The translations under genes were made by a program, and so were the position numbers. 64,000 bases of DNA from Prinia subflava. Taxonomy: Eukaryota; Chordata; Aves; Passeriformes; Cisticolidae. Below, piece by piece: positions 23,501 through 37,483 of the stretch. The stretch's first letter is position 1; every line of letters starts with the position of its first letter. The notes under the pieces are model-generated. The model did not search any database. It was not told the DNA's origin and saw nothing but the letters and a program-made list of their open reading frames with translations. The stretch lies in NCBI RefSeq assembly GCF_021018805.1, contig NC_086259.1, positions 12,181,001 through 12,245,000 on the forward strand, given 5' to 3'.

Positions 23501-26500
23501 CTTTCATTCCTTTCCTATGGTTCTCTGATATTTTGCAGCAAAAAGCAGATTATTTTGACAGAACCTGATTAGGGAATGGCTCCATGTGTAGTCAGACTGG
23601 CAGATCTGAGAGGACTGGCAGCTGTCAGTGGTGTGAAGGAGTTCATCTCTAAACACAAACCATCTGCACAACTCTGACCATGTCCTCAAATTCAGTAGTG
23701 CTCCTTCTCAGACCAAGGAAAGGAAGACAGAAACTCCATTCTTGAAGTCTCTTGTGATACAGAGGCCAAGTAAATGTTCAGCTTATGGTCTGTATGATTT
23801 CTGAATTATAAACTTGAAGTTCTGATTGCTCTAGAAGGCAGATGATCCTTTGCTTTCCTTGGCTGTGAATGAAGCCAAGGTTTGCAGAGCAATCCTCTGT
23901 ACTGAACTGGTCCCAAAGAGCATAAGGGATGGAAAAAGGGAAGGGAGAAGTTCAGGGGAAAGAATTGAAAGAAAAGTTGTTCCAGGATCCACACTAACCT
24001 TTGTTCACTACTCTTTGATGCTGCTCCTGAGAATATATTATTTTCTGAATTAACAAGAAAGATGATGTTCAAGATGATGACATCTTGAACAATATGTCTT
24101 CCTGAGGAGTCCAGGTATTTCTTCCAGCTGCTGGGATAGGTGAGAGACAAATACACAGTTAACTGTGAGCCATGTAACATATATCAGGGAAAGCATATAA
24201 ACCTTTTTGACATTATTCACACTTGAAGGCAGATTGGCAAAAATAATACAGTTGGCTCCAGTGTGCACCTTCCTGCCACATCTATTTAAGCCTAGATAAG
24301 ATAAAAGCTCTTTTAAAAGGATTTATACGTTTGAGTTTTCTTCTGACTTCTGGCTCCAGATTTTTGTCTATAGATTAAAAAAACACAGGCATGAAGGATT
24401 ACCAAGAATCATTTCTGAAGGAAAAAATTTGGGAGAAAAGGACCAAAACAAAAATGTACCTCTGTTCCCTAAAACAAAAGCACATTGTTTGGAATCTCTT
24501 TATAGAGGTTCTTAAGAGGGAGCAGATACCCTGGTCAGTATGTGAAAGGTACTTAGTCTAGTCCTAATGCCCTTCAGAAAATATACCAGGCCCTGGAAGT
24601 ATCACTGGGGAGGCAGATACGACCTGTAAACAGACTAAGTGTTAGGGATTACCTCCTACCTCATGGAAAAACAAGTAGTCTATTATATGGAGTAATAACT
24701 CAGCCTTCTATTCATAAAAGTGGGAAATAAGCAACTGCTTAACAGCTCTTTTTTGTGTGTTATAGGGCCTTTAAAATTCTGTCTATGAATTTTTACATAC
24801 AAATACCTGTATTGTGTGTCTGGTTTGGGAACAGCAAACATACTGAATCTTGGAAGTTTGTACGTTCATGTGGGGTTATAAAATAGTCTGCATATTTTAA
24901 TTTTTAATTTTCCAATAAACTGCAAGAGTCAGTAACAACAAGCTTGTTCATACAAAAGCCGTGTGAAATTGCAACCTTACCCAGGGTGGGAGATAGAAGA
25001 GAGACCATGGAGGGCCGTGTGTGACCCTTTTTGAGTAGGTATCTCCTTGGTCCTAATAGTGTAAGTCTGATTTATAGGTGGATCAGGGAGCTTTCAGAGG
25101 TTAAAATCTGTATTCTTCACATCACTGCCACCCCCCTTCAAACAGTTCTTTGAGGGCAACAAGGCAGAAAGAAAAGGAAGGAACAAGGACCCTGAAGACA
25201 AGGATGGTTTAAGACAGAACTGCTGGCAAAAGCAGCATTTATCAGATTGTGTCCTGTAGATATTGGCTACCTTTGTTGATGTGGATGTCTGTGACTTTAG
25301 AAATGTTAAAGGCTTCCCAGCAGAGCTAGTCCAAGGAAATATAAACCAAACCCATTTGTTTCAGGATAAAAAACACCCTGATCTATCAAAAGGGAGAATT
25401 GCCATTATGGAAGAAATGTGATTTCTTCAGCTGCCCCTGGTGAGGCAGAGCACTCAAAATTTACATGTACACCATGGCCCTTCCCTGCACATGTGTGTAT
25501 TTGTCACATAAAACTGTTCGTAGAAAAATTTCAACAAGTCAAAGTAATTTAAAATTGCCAGTTTCATTTTCATTACTATTATTAGAGGCTACATCTAAAT
25601 GACTTAAAATGAAAAAACTATAAATTTCTAAGGCATTTTGAAAATGAAATGTAGTTTTTGGAGGTAATTTATTGATGGTAGAGTACTTAATCCATTCATT
25701 GCTAAGACCCAGTCCTACTGCTGTGTATGGTCAAGCTTCATCTCCAGGCACTGTCATAAGAACTTGGTGCGTGTCAGAGTTACAGTTGCAGTGAACTGAG
25801 GGGCATTTTTGATTTTGTGCCATGTAAACTAAAAATTAGAACAGAAGTTGTTTTTCAAGTTGAATATATGGGGACTTTTTAATCTTGTAAAATGAGAACA
25901 ATTCTCTCTTCTTTAACTGCATGCAACTTTTCAGTTTTCAGCAGAATTTTACATTACTATCCCATTGTCTCTTTTAGTAACAAGAGGCGAAGTGAGTTTG
26001 TGTAGGATAAAAATCTCACCATAATCTTCTATTTTTAGATCTGAACTTTTTCCCCACAGCTCCTGAAGACAAAACACCATGTGCGAGGTTGACTACTCTC
26101 ATCATATTCCAGCTGAGAACAGAAATAAAAGTGCCAACATCACAAATAAGCCTTTTTCTCACAAGACTCACAGCACATTTTTTTCTGACAGAAAGCATTC
26201 AGATGAATTTCCAAACTCTTAGATGTTTATCTAAACTATACCCACATTTTTTGACCTTTTGTAGCTTTCCTTATATCTGAGACTAAAAAATACATTAATC
26301 AGGGCCATGGCTGAGAGCAACAATCATCCCTAGCGGATAAATTGTTTGTTTTCAGAGTTACTGCTATGAATTGTGGGGAGGGGAAAAATTGATGAATTGT
26401 TGTCTAAGTGTTTCAAAGGTTGTCTGTTATTTGAAGTAAGCTTTAGCCTGTTTTTCCTGATTTACTATTTCAAACATGTCTTTCTGACAATGATCCTTTA

Positions 26501-26689
26501 AAGTGATTATCCTTCTCTTTACTGAATGCAAAATGTCTTTAAAACCAAAGTTAACATGAGGAAATTCTATAGCAAGCAATTCAATAGCCATGTGTTTATC
26601 ACTTGTAGAAAGCTTCAATATTTACTGTTCAGATTCTCCAAGTTTCACCACTGATCAACCTCATCACAGCTTTTCCTCTGAAGTCACTG
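14577..26689. other. Intergenic DNA, 12 kb, no gene recognised
   Basis: I read this on both strands for exons with conserved protein motifs and found none. Many open frames of 60-124 codons occur on both strands, as expected by chance. Slightly GC-richer patches occur near 15350-15560 and 22550-22820. No CR1 terminus, tRNA or array was recognised. Conserved enhancers could be present but cannot be judged from one sequence. Confidence 0.6.
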
Positions 26690-27120
26690 TGCAGCAATGA
26701 ATTTATCCATGTGTCCATGGTTCCTGTGCTGGCTCACAGGGGTTTCACTGCTCCTGGGGTGCGTGGATGTGACTCAGTGCTGGAGCGTTTCTCCAGGGCT
26801 GCTGGGCACGGCAGTGACCGGGGCTGCTCCTGTGGTTTTGTCCCATGACACGCAGCTCTTGGCAGCAGGACTAACTTTAGACATCCTCCTGTGTTCTTGC
26901 TGCAGCCGCTGCTCCCTCCCCGCGTGGCGGTGCTGACACAGCTCCTGGTGGGGCCCGCTGTGGGTCACACTGGGGGCAGATGAGCAATGCTCCCCCCAAA
27001 TAGCGCCCGAAGCCGGGACAGTTCCCTCGGTCTGGCGCACGGGGTGGTCCCACAAAGGGTTCTGCTGAGGCAGCTGAGCAGATGGGATGCTTGCAGGGCA
27101 CAGAGGGAAGGAGCAAACCA
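26690..27120. mobile_element. Possible decayed LTR with primer-binding-site-like junction
   Basis: A GC-rich patch stands out in AT-rich surroundings. At 26997-27000 a CA is followed by AA, and then TAGCGCCCGAAGCCGGGAC at 27001-27019. This resembles the arrangement LTR-end CA, two-base spacer, and a tRNA-Lys-type primer-binding site (canonical TGGCGCCCGAA...). No matching second LTR, gag or pol was found within the window. The left edge is a guess. It could equally be a chance match in a GC-rich unique sequence. Confidence 0.3.
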
Positions 27121-27124
27121 TTAC

Positions 27125-30100
27125 ACTGGCATTGCCTAATGCCGTATTCTTATAAGCCTCAGAGTACAAACAGATGAAAATATTAAATTTGTTTCCTAAT
27201 ACTTGTAGTTATAACTGCAATTTATCTTAACAGCTAGGTTGCCGATTTTAAGAGAGGAGGTTTTGAGAGTTAGGTGTTATAACTTATCATGTAGCCTAAA
27301 TTAATTTATTTATTCAAATCAATTAAAATATTGTTAGAGAAAAATCTGTACTTAATACACCCTAGCTGGTACTAATGGCCGTCTAAGTAACTGGTACACA
27401 TCAAAGCATTGCTTCTTTTGCTAATTATTCTTTAATTGCTAGGCTAATATCATATTTGGTTTGCTATCTGGCACAGCAAAGATACATGTTTAAAACAGCA
27501 ACAAAGGTCCTGCAAATGGGGTCAGGTCTGGCTCTGTTCCCTGGATTAGAGTGTGCTCTGGCATTCAGTCAAATTGAACTAATTCCAGTGATTTTTGTAC
27601 TGTACCTGACTTGGGCTGGCTTTTCCTGCAAGTCTTGTAAGTCATAAACCTGTGATTATGCCTCTGCTGCCTTGCATTCATTCTCCATATATTGTTCTTT
27701 GATCAAACCTTCAGATATCCCATGATTTAAAAGATTTTTTTCCCCCCCCCCCCACTCTCTGCAGTTTGGGACAAGGCAAGCAATTGACAATTTCTGTTGA
27801 AGCAACAGGTTCATCCTTATTAATACCTTATTTTTGAAACTGGATGTGTTCAGTTGATACAAATTGCTCTTTTTGTTTTAATTTTATGGAGAAGGTGTGG
27901 AGACAGCAAGAGAGGAACAAGAAAAGGTTACATGCAAAGCCCTGACTTTTGCATGTTTGTTGTGGCTTTATTGCAAAATTGGTGCACAATGAGAGAGCTC
28001 TGGTACACACCCATCAAATACCTCAGAGAACTGGCTCTGAGGCATAGGCAGGTGGGCTGTTGGTGAAGAAAACTAAGGTGATAAAGTTATAACCGAGATA
28101 CAGGTTCCATCCTGATTTTCACAGGGAAAAATCTGCAGTTTAAACTGCGTGGGTAACATGGCTTATTTAAATGGTGACTTCAAGGGAGTGTCACTGAGTG
28201 AGCTGTGGGTGCCTGGGAGAGGTCACCCCTTCCCCATGCATCCCCAGCCCCAGAGGGAACAGCCAGAGGCTGAGCTGAGTTGAGCTGAAAAACCTGCTTC
28301 TGAAAGAAAATGACTCTATTCCCACCTTGTTCTGCCCCAGGCAGAAAATTAACACAGCAAAAGTGAGTGAGCCATTCCCATCCGGTTGGGTGAGTTTAGA
28401 GAGTTCTCACACAAGGGGGTCACAGGGAAAAAAGTGTGTGGAAACCCTTCTTTCCATTAATGGAGATCCCACTGCACCTTTGGTTCTACCAAATCACTTA
28501 CAGCCAGTCATGCTGGGCCTTCGGGACTTGTCTGCTGAAAGATGTTACTGTTCCCATGTTGGAAATACCAGGTTTGGTGAAGTTTCATCTGTTTAATTTA
28601 CTACCTGCCTGAAACTAATTATAGTTGGTGTCACTCTTGAGGCTGTGGCCTCTGGGGCTCCAGAAGGGTGGGTAACCATGGAACACTGAGGGTCCCAGGG
28701 CTGCTCTAGGACTCCTGTCAAACAAGGCTGAGGCTGAGCTGGCTGAGGGCCCTCCCTTGTGCCACTCTCCCGTATAATGAGCCAGTTCAGGGAACTGAGA
28801 CAAAAAGTTGCTTTCTTTGGAGCACGAGCCTTTAACTGGCCGGGGTCCCTGAGCTGCCTTAGTGCGCAGTGCTCACATCAGCACAAATCACCAGCAGCCC
28901 AGGGGAGGTGAAGGGCCAGGCTGTGGCAACTGTAAATTAGGTTGGCTCAAGGTGTTAGAGAAATACGCCCTGAATGGAAGCAGAAAAAATATAAAAACAT
29001 CCCTCCCAGAATACTGTTTTTCTTGAGCAATTGAGCCACTACTGAGAAATGCAAGGATATTAGGTACAAAGGAATTTAAATCCTACATAATTCTAATTTA
29101 ATTTTTAATTTTGAGTCATATTCGGGGCAGTTAAGTTATAAATATTGAAGTAGATTTCCCAAAAAAGGAATCATTTCCACCCTTTCCCTTTTGTTTAAAT
29201 ACCTGTCATTCTGGTGATATTACGGGTTAATTAGTTTATTTTCTGAAATGTATTTCTGGGATATTTTCCCTTTAACTGCTTCAACCCATAACCTCATGTT
29301 CTGAGAGTTACTTAACCTTTGGTCTTGTACAGTTTACTGGCAACCATTCCTTTCCTTTTAGGATTTCTTATTTGTGATTCCCTTAGCAATATAAACCACA
29401 TATAGCTACTATTTCCTAACATGAAGCCTCACACAGACAATTGACGTTACAGTTAATTACCAGAAGAGTTTTAGATGTTTCACAAAGTTATTGACACCAG
29501 AAATGCTGTATATTAATACCAAATGCTTGACATCATTTACTGTAAGAAGAGATTGTAATCTCAGATTAAAAGCATATTAAAAAGTAGATTAAATGTATTT
29601 TCCAACTAAAGGACTGCTATAGGAAAGAGTTAACATAGCTTGGATATCCTATGTGTAGTTCTATGTCTTAAAAAGTTTGGATTTCTTTCAAGTTCTGCTC
29701 TAACATTTCTTGGCTTGCAAGTATTTTCTACACTAATTTTAAAGCCTAATTTTAAACTTTTACAATTTTATTACAGCCTCAATATTATTTGCTAGGGGAT
29801 CCCCAATGAGAAAAAGTCCAAGAAATCCAGTAAGACTATTTTTAATACTCTGAAGATATATAAATACCAATGTTGAAACTATTTTTAGTTTGATCTTTTG
29901 TCTGATTCACTGGTCTGTACCAATTGTTTTGTACCAAGCACAGTCAGAGCCTGGTAGCCAGCTGAACTGGGTTTACAACTTTGGAAGCTGCTTAGACAAA
30001 TAACTTTCATGTACTGTCTTGACTGGAAAAGATTCATTTTCAGTTTATGGTCATACTGTAGCAGACACACCCCTCCCTTTGTGATAATAAATACAAAACT

Positions 30101-33100
30101 GCATTCTGTGATACAGATCTCTAATACATTTTTGGACTGTTTTTGGAAGGTGCTACTGTAAAGAATTTTAAAGCATGAAATACACGTTTTTTCTTAACAT
30201 AGATAAAACTTGGAGCAAGCAATGTCCCGTTTGGTGCCTCTGGTGCTTTAGAAGGCTTTTCCTTTTAATGTTTCTTGAACAACTGTATAAACCCAGAGGA
30301 TTAGAGTCTGCTGCAGGAGAGCACCAAGAAGGGCAGCTGTTGTTCTCTTCAGAATTTTTTTGCTGAGCCATCAGGACAACTTAATGCTCCTACATGCTAA
30401 AAAAGTCATGCCTTATAGTGATTGTGGGTACATGCAGTCCTGCTGAGTCCCTGCCCAGCTGAAACCACGCCATGGCTGATTGATTGTTTCTTCTTTTTTA
30501 ATTGTGCAAAACTGGAGAAGATGTGCATGTTTTAATACAAATGGAAAGCTAAGTAGCAGATTTCAGAGACTTTTTTTTTTAATCTGAGTATATTTAGTTC
30601 AGCAAAAGGGTTTATTAAGTTAAAGCAAAAAATGCCATAAAACTACTTACTAGCCCCTCCCTGTCTGTATTTTACCCATCATCATGGACGTTATTAGCTT
30701 ATATTCTCTGCCTCCCAAATGTTACTACCTGGATGTAGCTATTATGATATTTTAGCCTAACAATCATTGAAACCAGAAGTAAATGACAAAATTAGAGAGT
30801 AGTCTGAACACTGAGCAATTTTCTAATGGTACATTTTGCAATTGTTGTCTGCTTTCTGATTAATCAATCACAATCTCATTAAGATTGTGAACCTCGGTGT
30901 CAAAAAATGCTTTATAAAAAAAAGTCAGAATAAAAAAACTGAATAGTTAATTGTTTTTCCCAGGAGCCACTGCAGCCTTAAATGCTTTAAATGTTAACTA
31001 GCCAACATTTTAAATGATAAAAGCACATGACATTTTGTACAGATAATCATATTTTCAGTCTGTCAAAGTCAAGCAATTTTAATGCCTAAAAAAACCATTA
31101 TGCAATGAAACACATGAGAAAAAATTTTGAGCACTCTAAAGTATGTATCATGTTTTAGAATGGATGTATTCTGTATTTTAACATGAATCACTCTTAATGT
31201 CATGGATTATAGAATTGTTTTAGACAAATTCCATTTTTTAATGGGAAGGTAATCTTTTTAAGTTTTGAACAGACCTCATAGAATTATTTACTGATTGAAT
31301 AATATCATAATGTTGAATTTAACAAGTTTAGACTTTTCCCTTACTGGTTTTCTTAATGGGAAAATATTTGTAGCTTTTTGGTGGTATTTATTCTTAACAT
31401 ATGGGAGCACCAGACCCTGATCTCCAAAGGAGTAAGCAGCAGGTCAAACATTTTATTTTGTATTTGTAGACAGATGATTTGTGCATATTCAGGCATCTGT
31501 GGCCTTTTTGATAATGAAGGCAAAAGGACTGATCATATGATTTGGTTTTGCTTGATGATTAAGTGAGAGGAGCCCTTGCAATAAGATTTCTAGTTTGAAT
31601 ACATGTTAAAAATCCATTTTATGTGAGCATTCATTTAAACTCTGTAGTTTTGTTTAATATAAATTACCAGCCAAACCATTCTTTATATGTATAGCTGATG
31701 AATAAATATATAGGATCTACAAATACAGCAAAACTAAATTAATTTTAAATGGGTGAACCTTTACTGAGTAATATTCTTCTAGAGCTGACTAGGATCACTT
31801 TATTAATTGAATAGCTCATTCTCCAGCTAGGAAAAATACTGAGATAATATTTAATCAGTTATTCCTTTCTGTGTTTTTCTTTTCTATTTTCCATAATTTT
31901 TTAATATACAGCAGTACCTTTATCCCAATCCACTCTGCCAATATACAAAGAGCTAGAGGATGCAGTTAAGCCTATTCTTGGGAAGGGGTTAGGGTACAAA
32001 GATAAGGATCAGGACCAGCAGCATATCAGATGACTGACTGTAATGAGGATTGATTTTGTGACCAAATTGAATAGTTAAAGCTCCCAGCTCTTGCTCTGTC
32101 AAAGAAGAATCAACCCTCTTACATGCTGCAATCTGGACATCAAGCCAGGCGGAAACTCAATCAACGAAAAAAAGGAGAGGCAAGAGCAGCTAATGAAAAC
32201 CACCATCTCTCCTCCAATGCAAAGGCAAAACAAACGTCAGCCACCTGGCTGGCCTGTTTGACTTCAGACTGGGATGGATTACAGCAAAAAAGACACATAA
32301 GCACCTGCAACAGCTGGGGTATGGCAGTCATGTTCCACATGTTACCTCTCAGCTCAAACCTGTCGTGTCCAAATTGGGATGGTGAGTCAGAAAGCTCATT
32401 AGGCACAGAGACAAGGGGTGTGAGCATATGTGCTCCAAGGGCTGCACAATGGATCCACAGAGGAAAGGTGCAAGTCCAAGATCCAAAGTGCCAGGGAGCC
32501 TTTAAAGTTTTCCGCACCACTGGAACCTATTGTTTCATGTTGGCTTAGCCTGATCTGAGTCAAGGACACGAGAGTGGTTTGCACAAGGCTGACAGTCCTG
32601 CTCACTCAAGAGTGAGCCCATTAGGCTTCCTATGGAAACCTGGGAATGGGAACATCAAGAAAAGTTTAGTAATACATTTATTCTAGTTGCTTATTCTGAA
32701 TTATGATGAAAAGCTGTAATGAGGGGAAATACTGCTTTTCCACCCCTGAAGATAATTAAAATATTGATGAAGAGACATTAATTTATGGATAAGCAAGGTC
32801 TATGTATCATTTATTAAATTACAGTATATGAGGAGGGGTGACTTACGCACAAGATTGTGGCTATATCTAAGCTAATCAAAGGATATCAAACGTATATATG
32901 AAATACAGAAAAGCCATTGAACCTTCAATTGCACATGCATTACACTTGAACAAAACAGAACCACTTCACAGAAGGACCATAGTATTTAGAACAGCTAAAG
33001 GCTCAGGGACTCGGGTTCCATTTTGCTGTAACAGTTGTGTGATGCTTCTCCTTGTCCAGTACAAAGAGAAATACCAGCCCAAATCATCCAGCCAGGCTGC

Positions 33101-34885
33101 TTAAATGTTCAAATGGAGTGTATAAGAAGTATTCCAGACTTGAGAGTCCTTATTCAGATGCATTTGCAATCTAAGTGAAAAGAGGAACAGGAGCTGGATT
33201 ACCCTCATCTTAGACGGAAACTAAGGCAATGTTTTGTGTCTATATAAATAGCAAGTTACTTGTGCCCCTCTGAAGTCTGAAAATTAGACTGCACGAAAGG
33301 GGAAGCTTGGAACACAGCCTGTATTTTCTATATCCCAGTACTGTACAAGAGGACTGTCTGCTGGCTAGTGAACAGTCAAAAATGAAAGTTAAAATATGGA
33401 AAAGTAAGTTAAATGCCATCTTAGTCTTTTTTTCAAGCCTAAGAGCTTTTATGAAACCTCATTTGAGTTTCCACAAATATTTATCTTATGCAAACATCAC
33501 TGTGCATTAAAGGAGTTTGTTCTTGTTCTGGTAGCAATCTCGGTTGTCATCTGATTTCACTCACAAACCACTTTAATCTTTGTAATAAGACTCTAAGGTA
33601 TCTGTAAAAGCAATCATTTCAGAAGCAAGTACTTGTGCCTGGAGTGTCCTTATGTACTGGTATCAGTAATAATGCAGCTGATAATTTTACTTTGCTTTCA
33701 CCTGATGATCTGAAAGCAAAATACTATGAATGTAAGGTCTGTGAGGAGAGCCATGCTGTTCAGTGCCAGATTTCTAGACCCTCTAGTCTTTTCAACATGT
33801 GTGATGGTAACCTCCAAGTGGGAGGATTGCAACCTGCTTTGTGAAACTCTAGAAATATAAAGCAGCAGCAAACTTTATGAAGTCATGTCTGCTTTACATG
33901 GCATGTTAAACAAACAGTAAAGCAAAGCAATGATTGTTTAATGTAAAAGTATATTGAAGAGAAATATATTAAAGCGTATTTAATATGACTGCAGTAGGTT
34001 TAGGAGAGCGATGAAATTTCTTGGGCAAAACTGTAAAATGGTTAAATGAGACTGCGAGCTCATTAAGTTTTTATGTGGATATGTTTTTGTCAACACACAC
34101 CTTGTAGGCAATCTTTTTTTTTTAACCTTATCTTGCTATTACAAATGCCCCATTGATCAAACACCAAGTTCGAGATCTAGATAGGAGTGTTATAACTAAG
34201 TCATGACGTAGGAAATCTTAAAAGGATGACTGTAGATTTTCACTGAAAATTTATCAAAGTTAAATTACTGTCTTGTACTCTATTTTTTTGCTACTGTGTA
34301 TTCTAATGCCTGAATTAGCACAACTTCTAATTTTGCTAGAAAACTTTCCAGTGCTATGCAATCTACTTTTGTTTTTGTTTTGCTTTTAATTCCCCAATGG
34401 CAGAAGGTTCATATTTCACCCAGGCACTGGTAATTAGCCAAGGAAATTATTTAAAATGCCAGATGTCACATATTAAATATAAATAACCTATGACCTTGTG
34501 TGCAGAATGCAATCCTCTTTCCTATATGACTGCTGAATTTAGCCTTCTTCAACACAGGCTGTATACTGAAATATTATCTTTCTCCTACAGAACACCATTC
34601 TGCCTGCTTAAACAATTGATGTGCCTTTTTAGCTGTAAGAGACATGAGGGCTGTGATAATATTGTTTGTATGCCATTTGCAAATGAGTTTGATTATTAAG
34701 TATAGACAGTGATCAAAAAATGTCCCTTGTTGTACTCATGCTTTCTTCAATAGCAGCTGTAAAAGGCATAACCATTGCTGCAGCCAAGGAACACTATCTC
34801 CTCAGTCCAGGAGTCGTTCTCTGTGCTGTCTCATCTGCCCTTTCTATGCCACGCTGGTGTGTGTGGCTTTTAAACAGGTCCAGAT
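27125..34885. other. Intergenic AT-rich DNA, no gene recognised
   Basis: Contains a T7C12 homopolymer junction (27735-27753), a GC-richer patch at about 28190-28910, a small perfect hairpin at 30868-30890, and overlapping 141-codon (+) and 119-codon (-) frames at 32123-32548 without recognisable domains. No RNA gene or CR1 terminus was found. Confidence 0.6.
27735..27753. repeat. T7C12 homopolymer tract
   Basis: Seven T followed by twelve C (C run 27742-27753). It is a slippage-prone mononucleotide tract. Confidence 0.95.
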
Positions 34886-35400
34886 TCAACCACACACGGG
34901 AATGAGATCAAGCACATGAAATGCAACCTTCTGTGTTATATTCCTAATTCGAGGCTGTTTGGTTGATTGAATCATGCAGAACAAATGCCTGACCATGCGT
35001 CTTCCAAAGCCGGTTCTGGCTACGGTTGCACAGCTGGCTTTGATTTGCTGCCCAAAGGAAGGGGGAGGAATCCCTATTACTCCAACACAAATACAGATCT
35101 GGGATGTGGCTGCAGATCCAGAATTCCTTGCTATCCAACATTGGATGATGTGTGGAAAATAAAACACAGCACAATGTAGCCCTCAGGTTTTTGGAGCCGA
35201 AAGTCACAACACGCCTAAAAAATAGCCACAGTTTGGAAAGGATTCAAATACCACAGGAAGCACGTTCCTTCCTTCTCAAGTCACATGCAATAACTCCAGC
35301 TCCTGACCAGATCAAGGTGTATCCCCATCTGGATGCAATAACACAGCCTAGAAGCAACAAGGGAGAAACCACCTATGCATATTAAATAAATGAATAAATA
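34886..35400. other. ORF-dense intergenic patch of unknown nature
   Basis: Overlapping open frames of 62-93 codons occur in at least four frames (+ 34967-35179, + 34974-35162, - 34886-35167, - 34944-35207), followed by a + frame at 35152-35385. The frames stay open because the patch is more GC-balanced than its surroundings. No frame matches a protein I recognise. An A-rich end with AAATAAATGAATAAATAAAG follows at 35383-35402. It could be a conserved non-coding element, a decayed retrocopy or a lncRNA exon. I cannot decide between them. Confidence 0.35.
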
Positions 35401-35402
35401 AA

Positions 35403-37483
35403 GGAAACTTCTCCTCACAAAACCACAAGTGAAATAAAGTTGCCCTTGTTACTGCCACCGTTTCACTTCTCAGTAGCCAACAGAAGCTAAATCAGCCATC
35501 CATGCCCTGGACCTCAAGCACAGAGGTTGACATAATTCCCTGGAAATTGATTTGAGCTCACTCACGTCAGTGGTTTTACAGACTCGCTCCCAGTCACACC
35601 CCAATTACTCTTTAGTTGTGTAGAAGAGGCTTGAAGGTGTATTTCTCTTTACAGATTCAAATGCAGAAAGGATGTGCTTTTTGGTGCAGTACAACAGAGT
35701 CAGCAAAATGAAAGCTATGGTGAAGACAAGATAAAAGGAAAGGATGATGTTGGCAATGGAAGTGCTGAACTCCGACATACATCTGCTTTTTAGTAAAAAG
35801 CTTTATAAAGTTTACTGTAAATAACTTATAATACCACCTTACGTTTTACATATTCTCTAAATTCTTATTAGCTATGTGGTCATGTTATAACCAATTACTC
35901 TGTTTATTTTAGGACATATAGTCCATTTTCTTTTTCAATTGACAGCCGTAGGTAGGACTAAAAGCAATACCTAGTGTCCTGCTTATATCATAGCTTTCTG
36001 AATGAATAGTGGAGACAAGAAAAAGGGGAGACAAGATTTATTTTACAGTTAAGAGAAATGAACAAATTAATATTAAAATCTTTACTTCAGCACATTCATT
36101 AGAAATATACTCCGAGCATCTTATCAAGGGATATGGATCAAATACTTGTGTTCAAATCCCCCCTTATGAGGAGAACAAGTTTGATTGTATTTTTCACCAG
36201 GGACATGCATAATGAATAATCTACTGGTAGAACAGGAAACTGCTGTGGTTGCTCCATTTGCTGTAATCGGACACAACAATTATTTAACAATAAGATGAAG
36301 TCTAATTCAGCTGCTTTGAAAAGCAAAAGATTACCCAAAAGTTTTTAGACAAAAATTAGCTGTTAAAAGTCATTTTATGTATAGTGTATTTTACTGACTC
36401 ATTCATTGTAGATCTGTTTTCATTCAAGAATACATGAGGGTTTTTCTTAACCACAGTTAATCCAATTACACATACTTCTCCAGCTTGTCTTGCTACGTGA
36501 CCTTGGATTTAGAGATAAAAAGAGGCTACGGGCCAACTGGATGTGAGCTCCTTATAAAAGTTTGAGCTTCCTTCAGGAGAGGGAATTGTCTACCCTAAGA
36601 AGAGCATGAATCTTTGGTTTAAATGTTGTAAGAACAGTAGCTGTAGCTGCTCATGTATTTTCAGTAAAGAAATAGCTAGTGATGTGTGGGAAGTGATAAT
36701 GGCAAGGACACTGCTTTACAAGATAAGTAAAAAACATATGGCTGCTTTTGCACTAGAAGCAACTTCCCATTTTGGGCAAACTTGGGCAAATTCCTGCTAT
36801 CTCAAGTTCTGCAAAGTATTTTTTTAATGTTATGCATTCTGTTTCCACTAGAATTGCAATGTCACAAAGTAGCTTTTCATTTAGGCTTGCTTTCTGCAGC
36901 ACAGATTACTGACCTTCCTCAGAAGTGCACAGGGAGAGAGAGTTCACAGAGAATTCACTGCACTCTGTTAAGAGCCTCTGGACTGAGGATTATTCACTGA
37001 AGCTAATTCCTCTCCACGTGAGCCTTCTTTTCTTACTTTCATTCACAGGCTCTAACGAGAATATCCAGGTACAAATGCATGCCTGGGTTTATGACATGCC
37101 TGTTTGGATCTGTCTAAACAGCAACAAACATGGCAAGACACTGTGCATAGAAACAATGAGAATTATTTTAGAATCAAACAATATTAGTCTCCAGATGGCC
37201 ACAGAGTCACAACGCACTAACTAGTTCAGCTGATTTTTCAACTAAGTAATGAAACCTTAGAGATAGCTATGATATTTCTGGTTAATGTAAGCTTCACATT
37301 CCATAACAAATTAAACTGTGAATATTATATAACTGTCTATGAGCAAAGTTTACTATTTGTGAGTAGTAGTTTAAATCCCATCAATGCCCAAGTTTCAGCA
37401 CAAACCTAAATCATATGTATTAAGAATAAATATTTTACTAATTCCACAGCATACAGTGAATGTTTCATGAAGTTAGAACCGGA
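35403..37483. other. Intergenic AT-rich DNA, no gene recognised
   Basis: Short frames only (up to 99 codons at 36925-37224) with no recognisable domain. No repeats were recognised. Confidence 0.65.
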
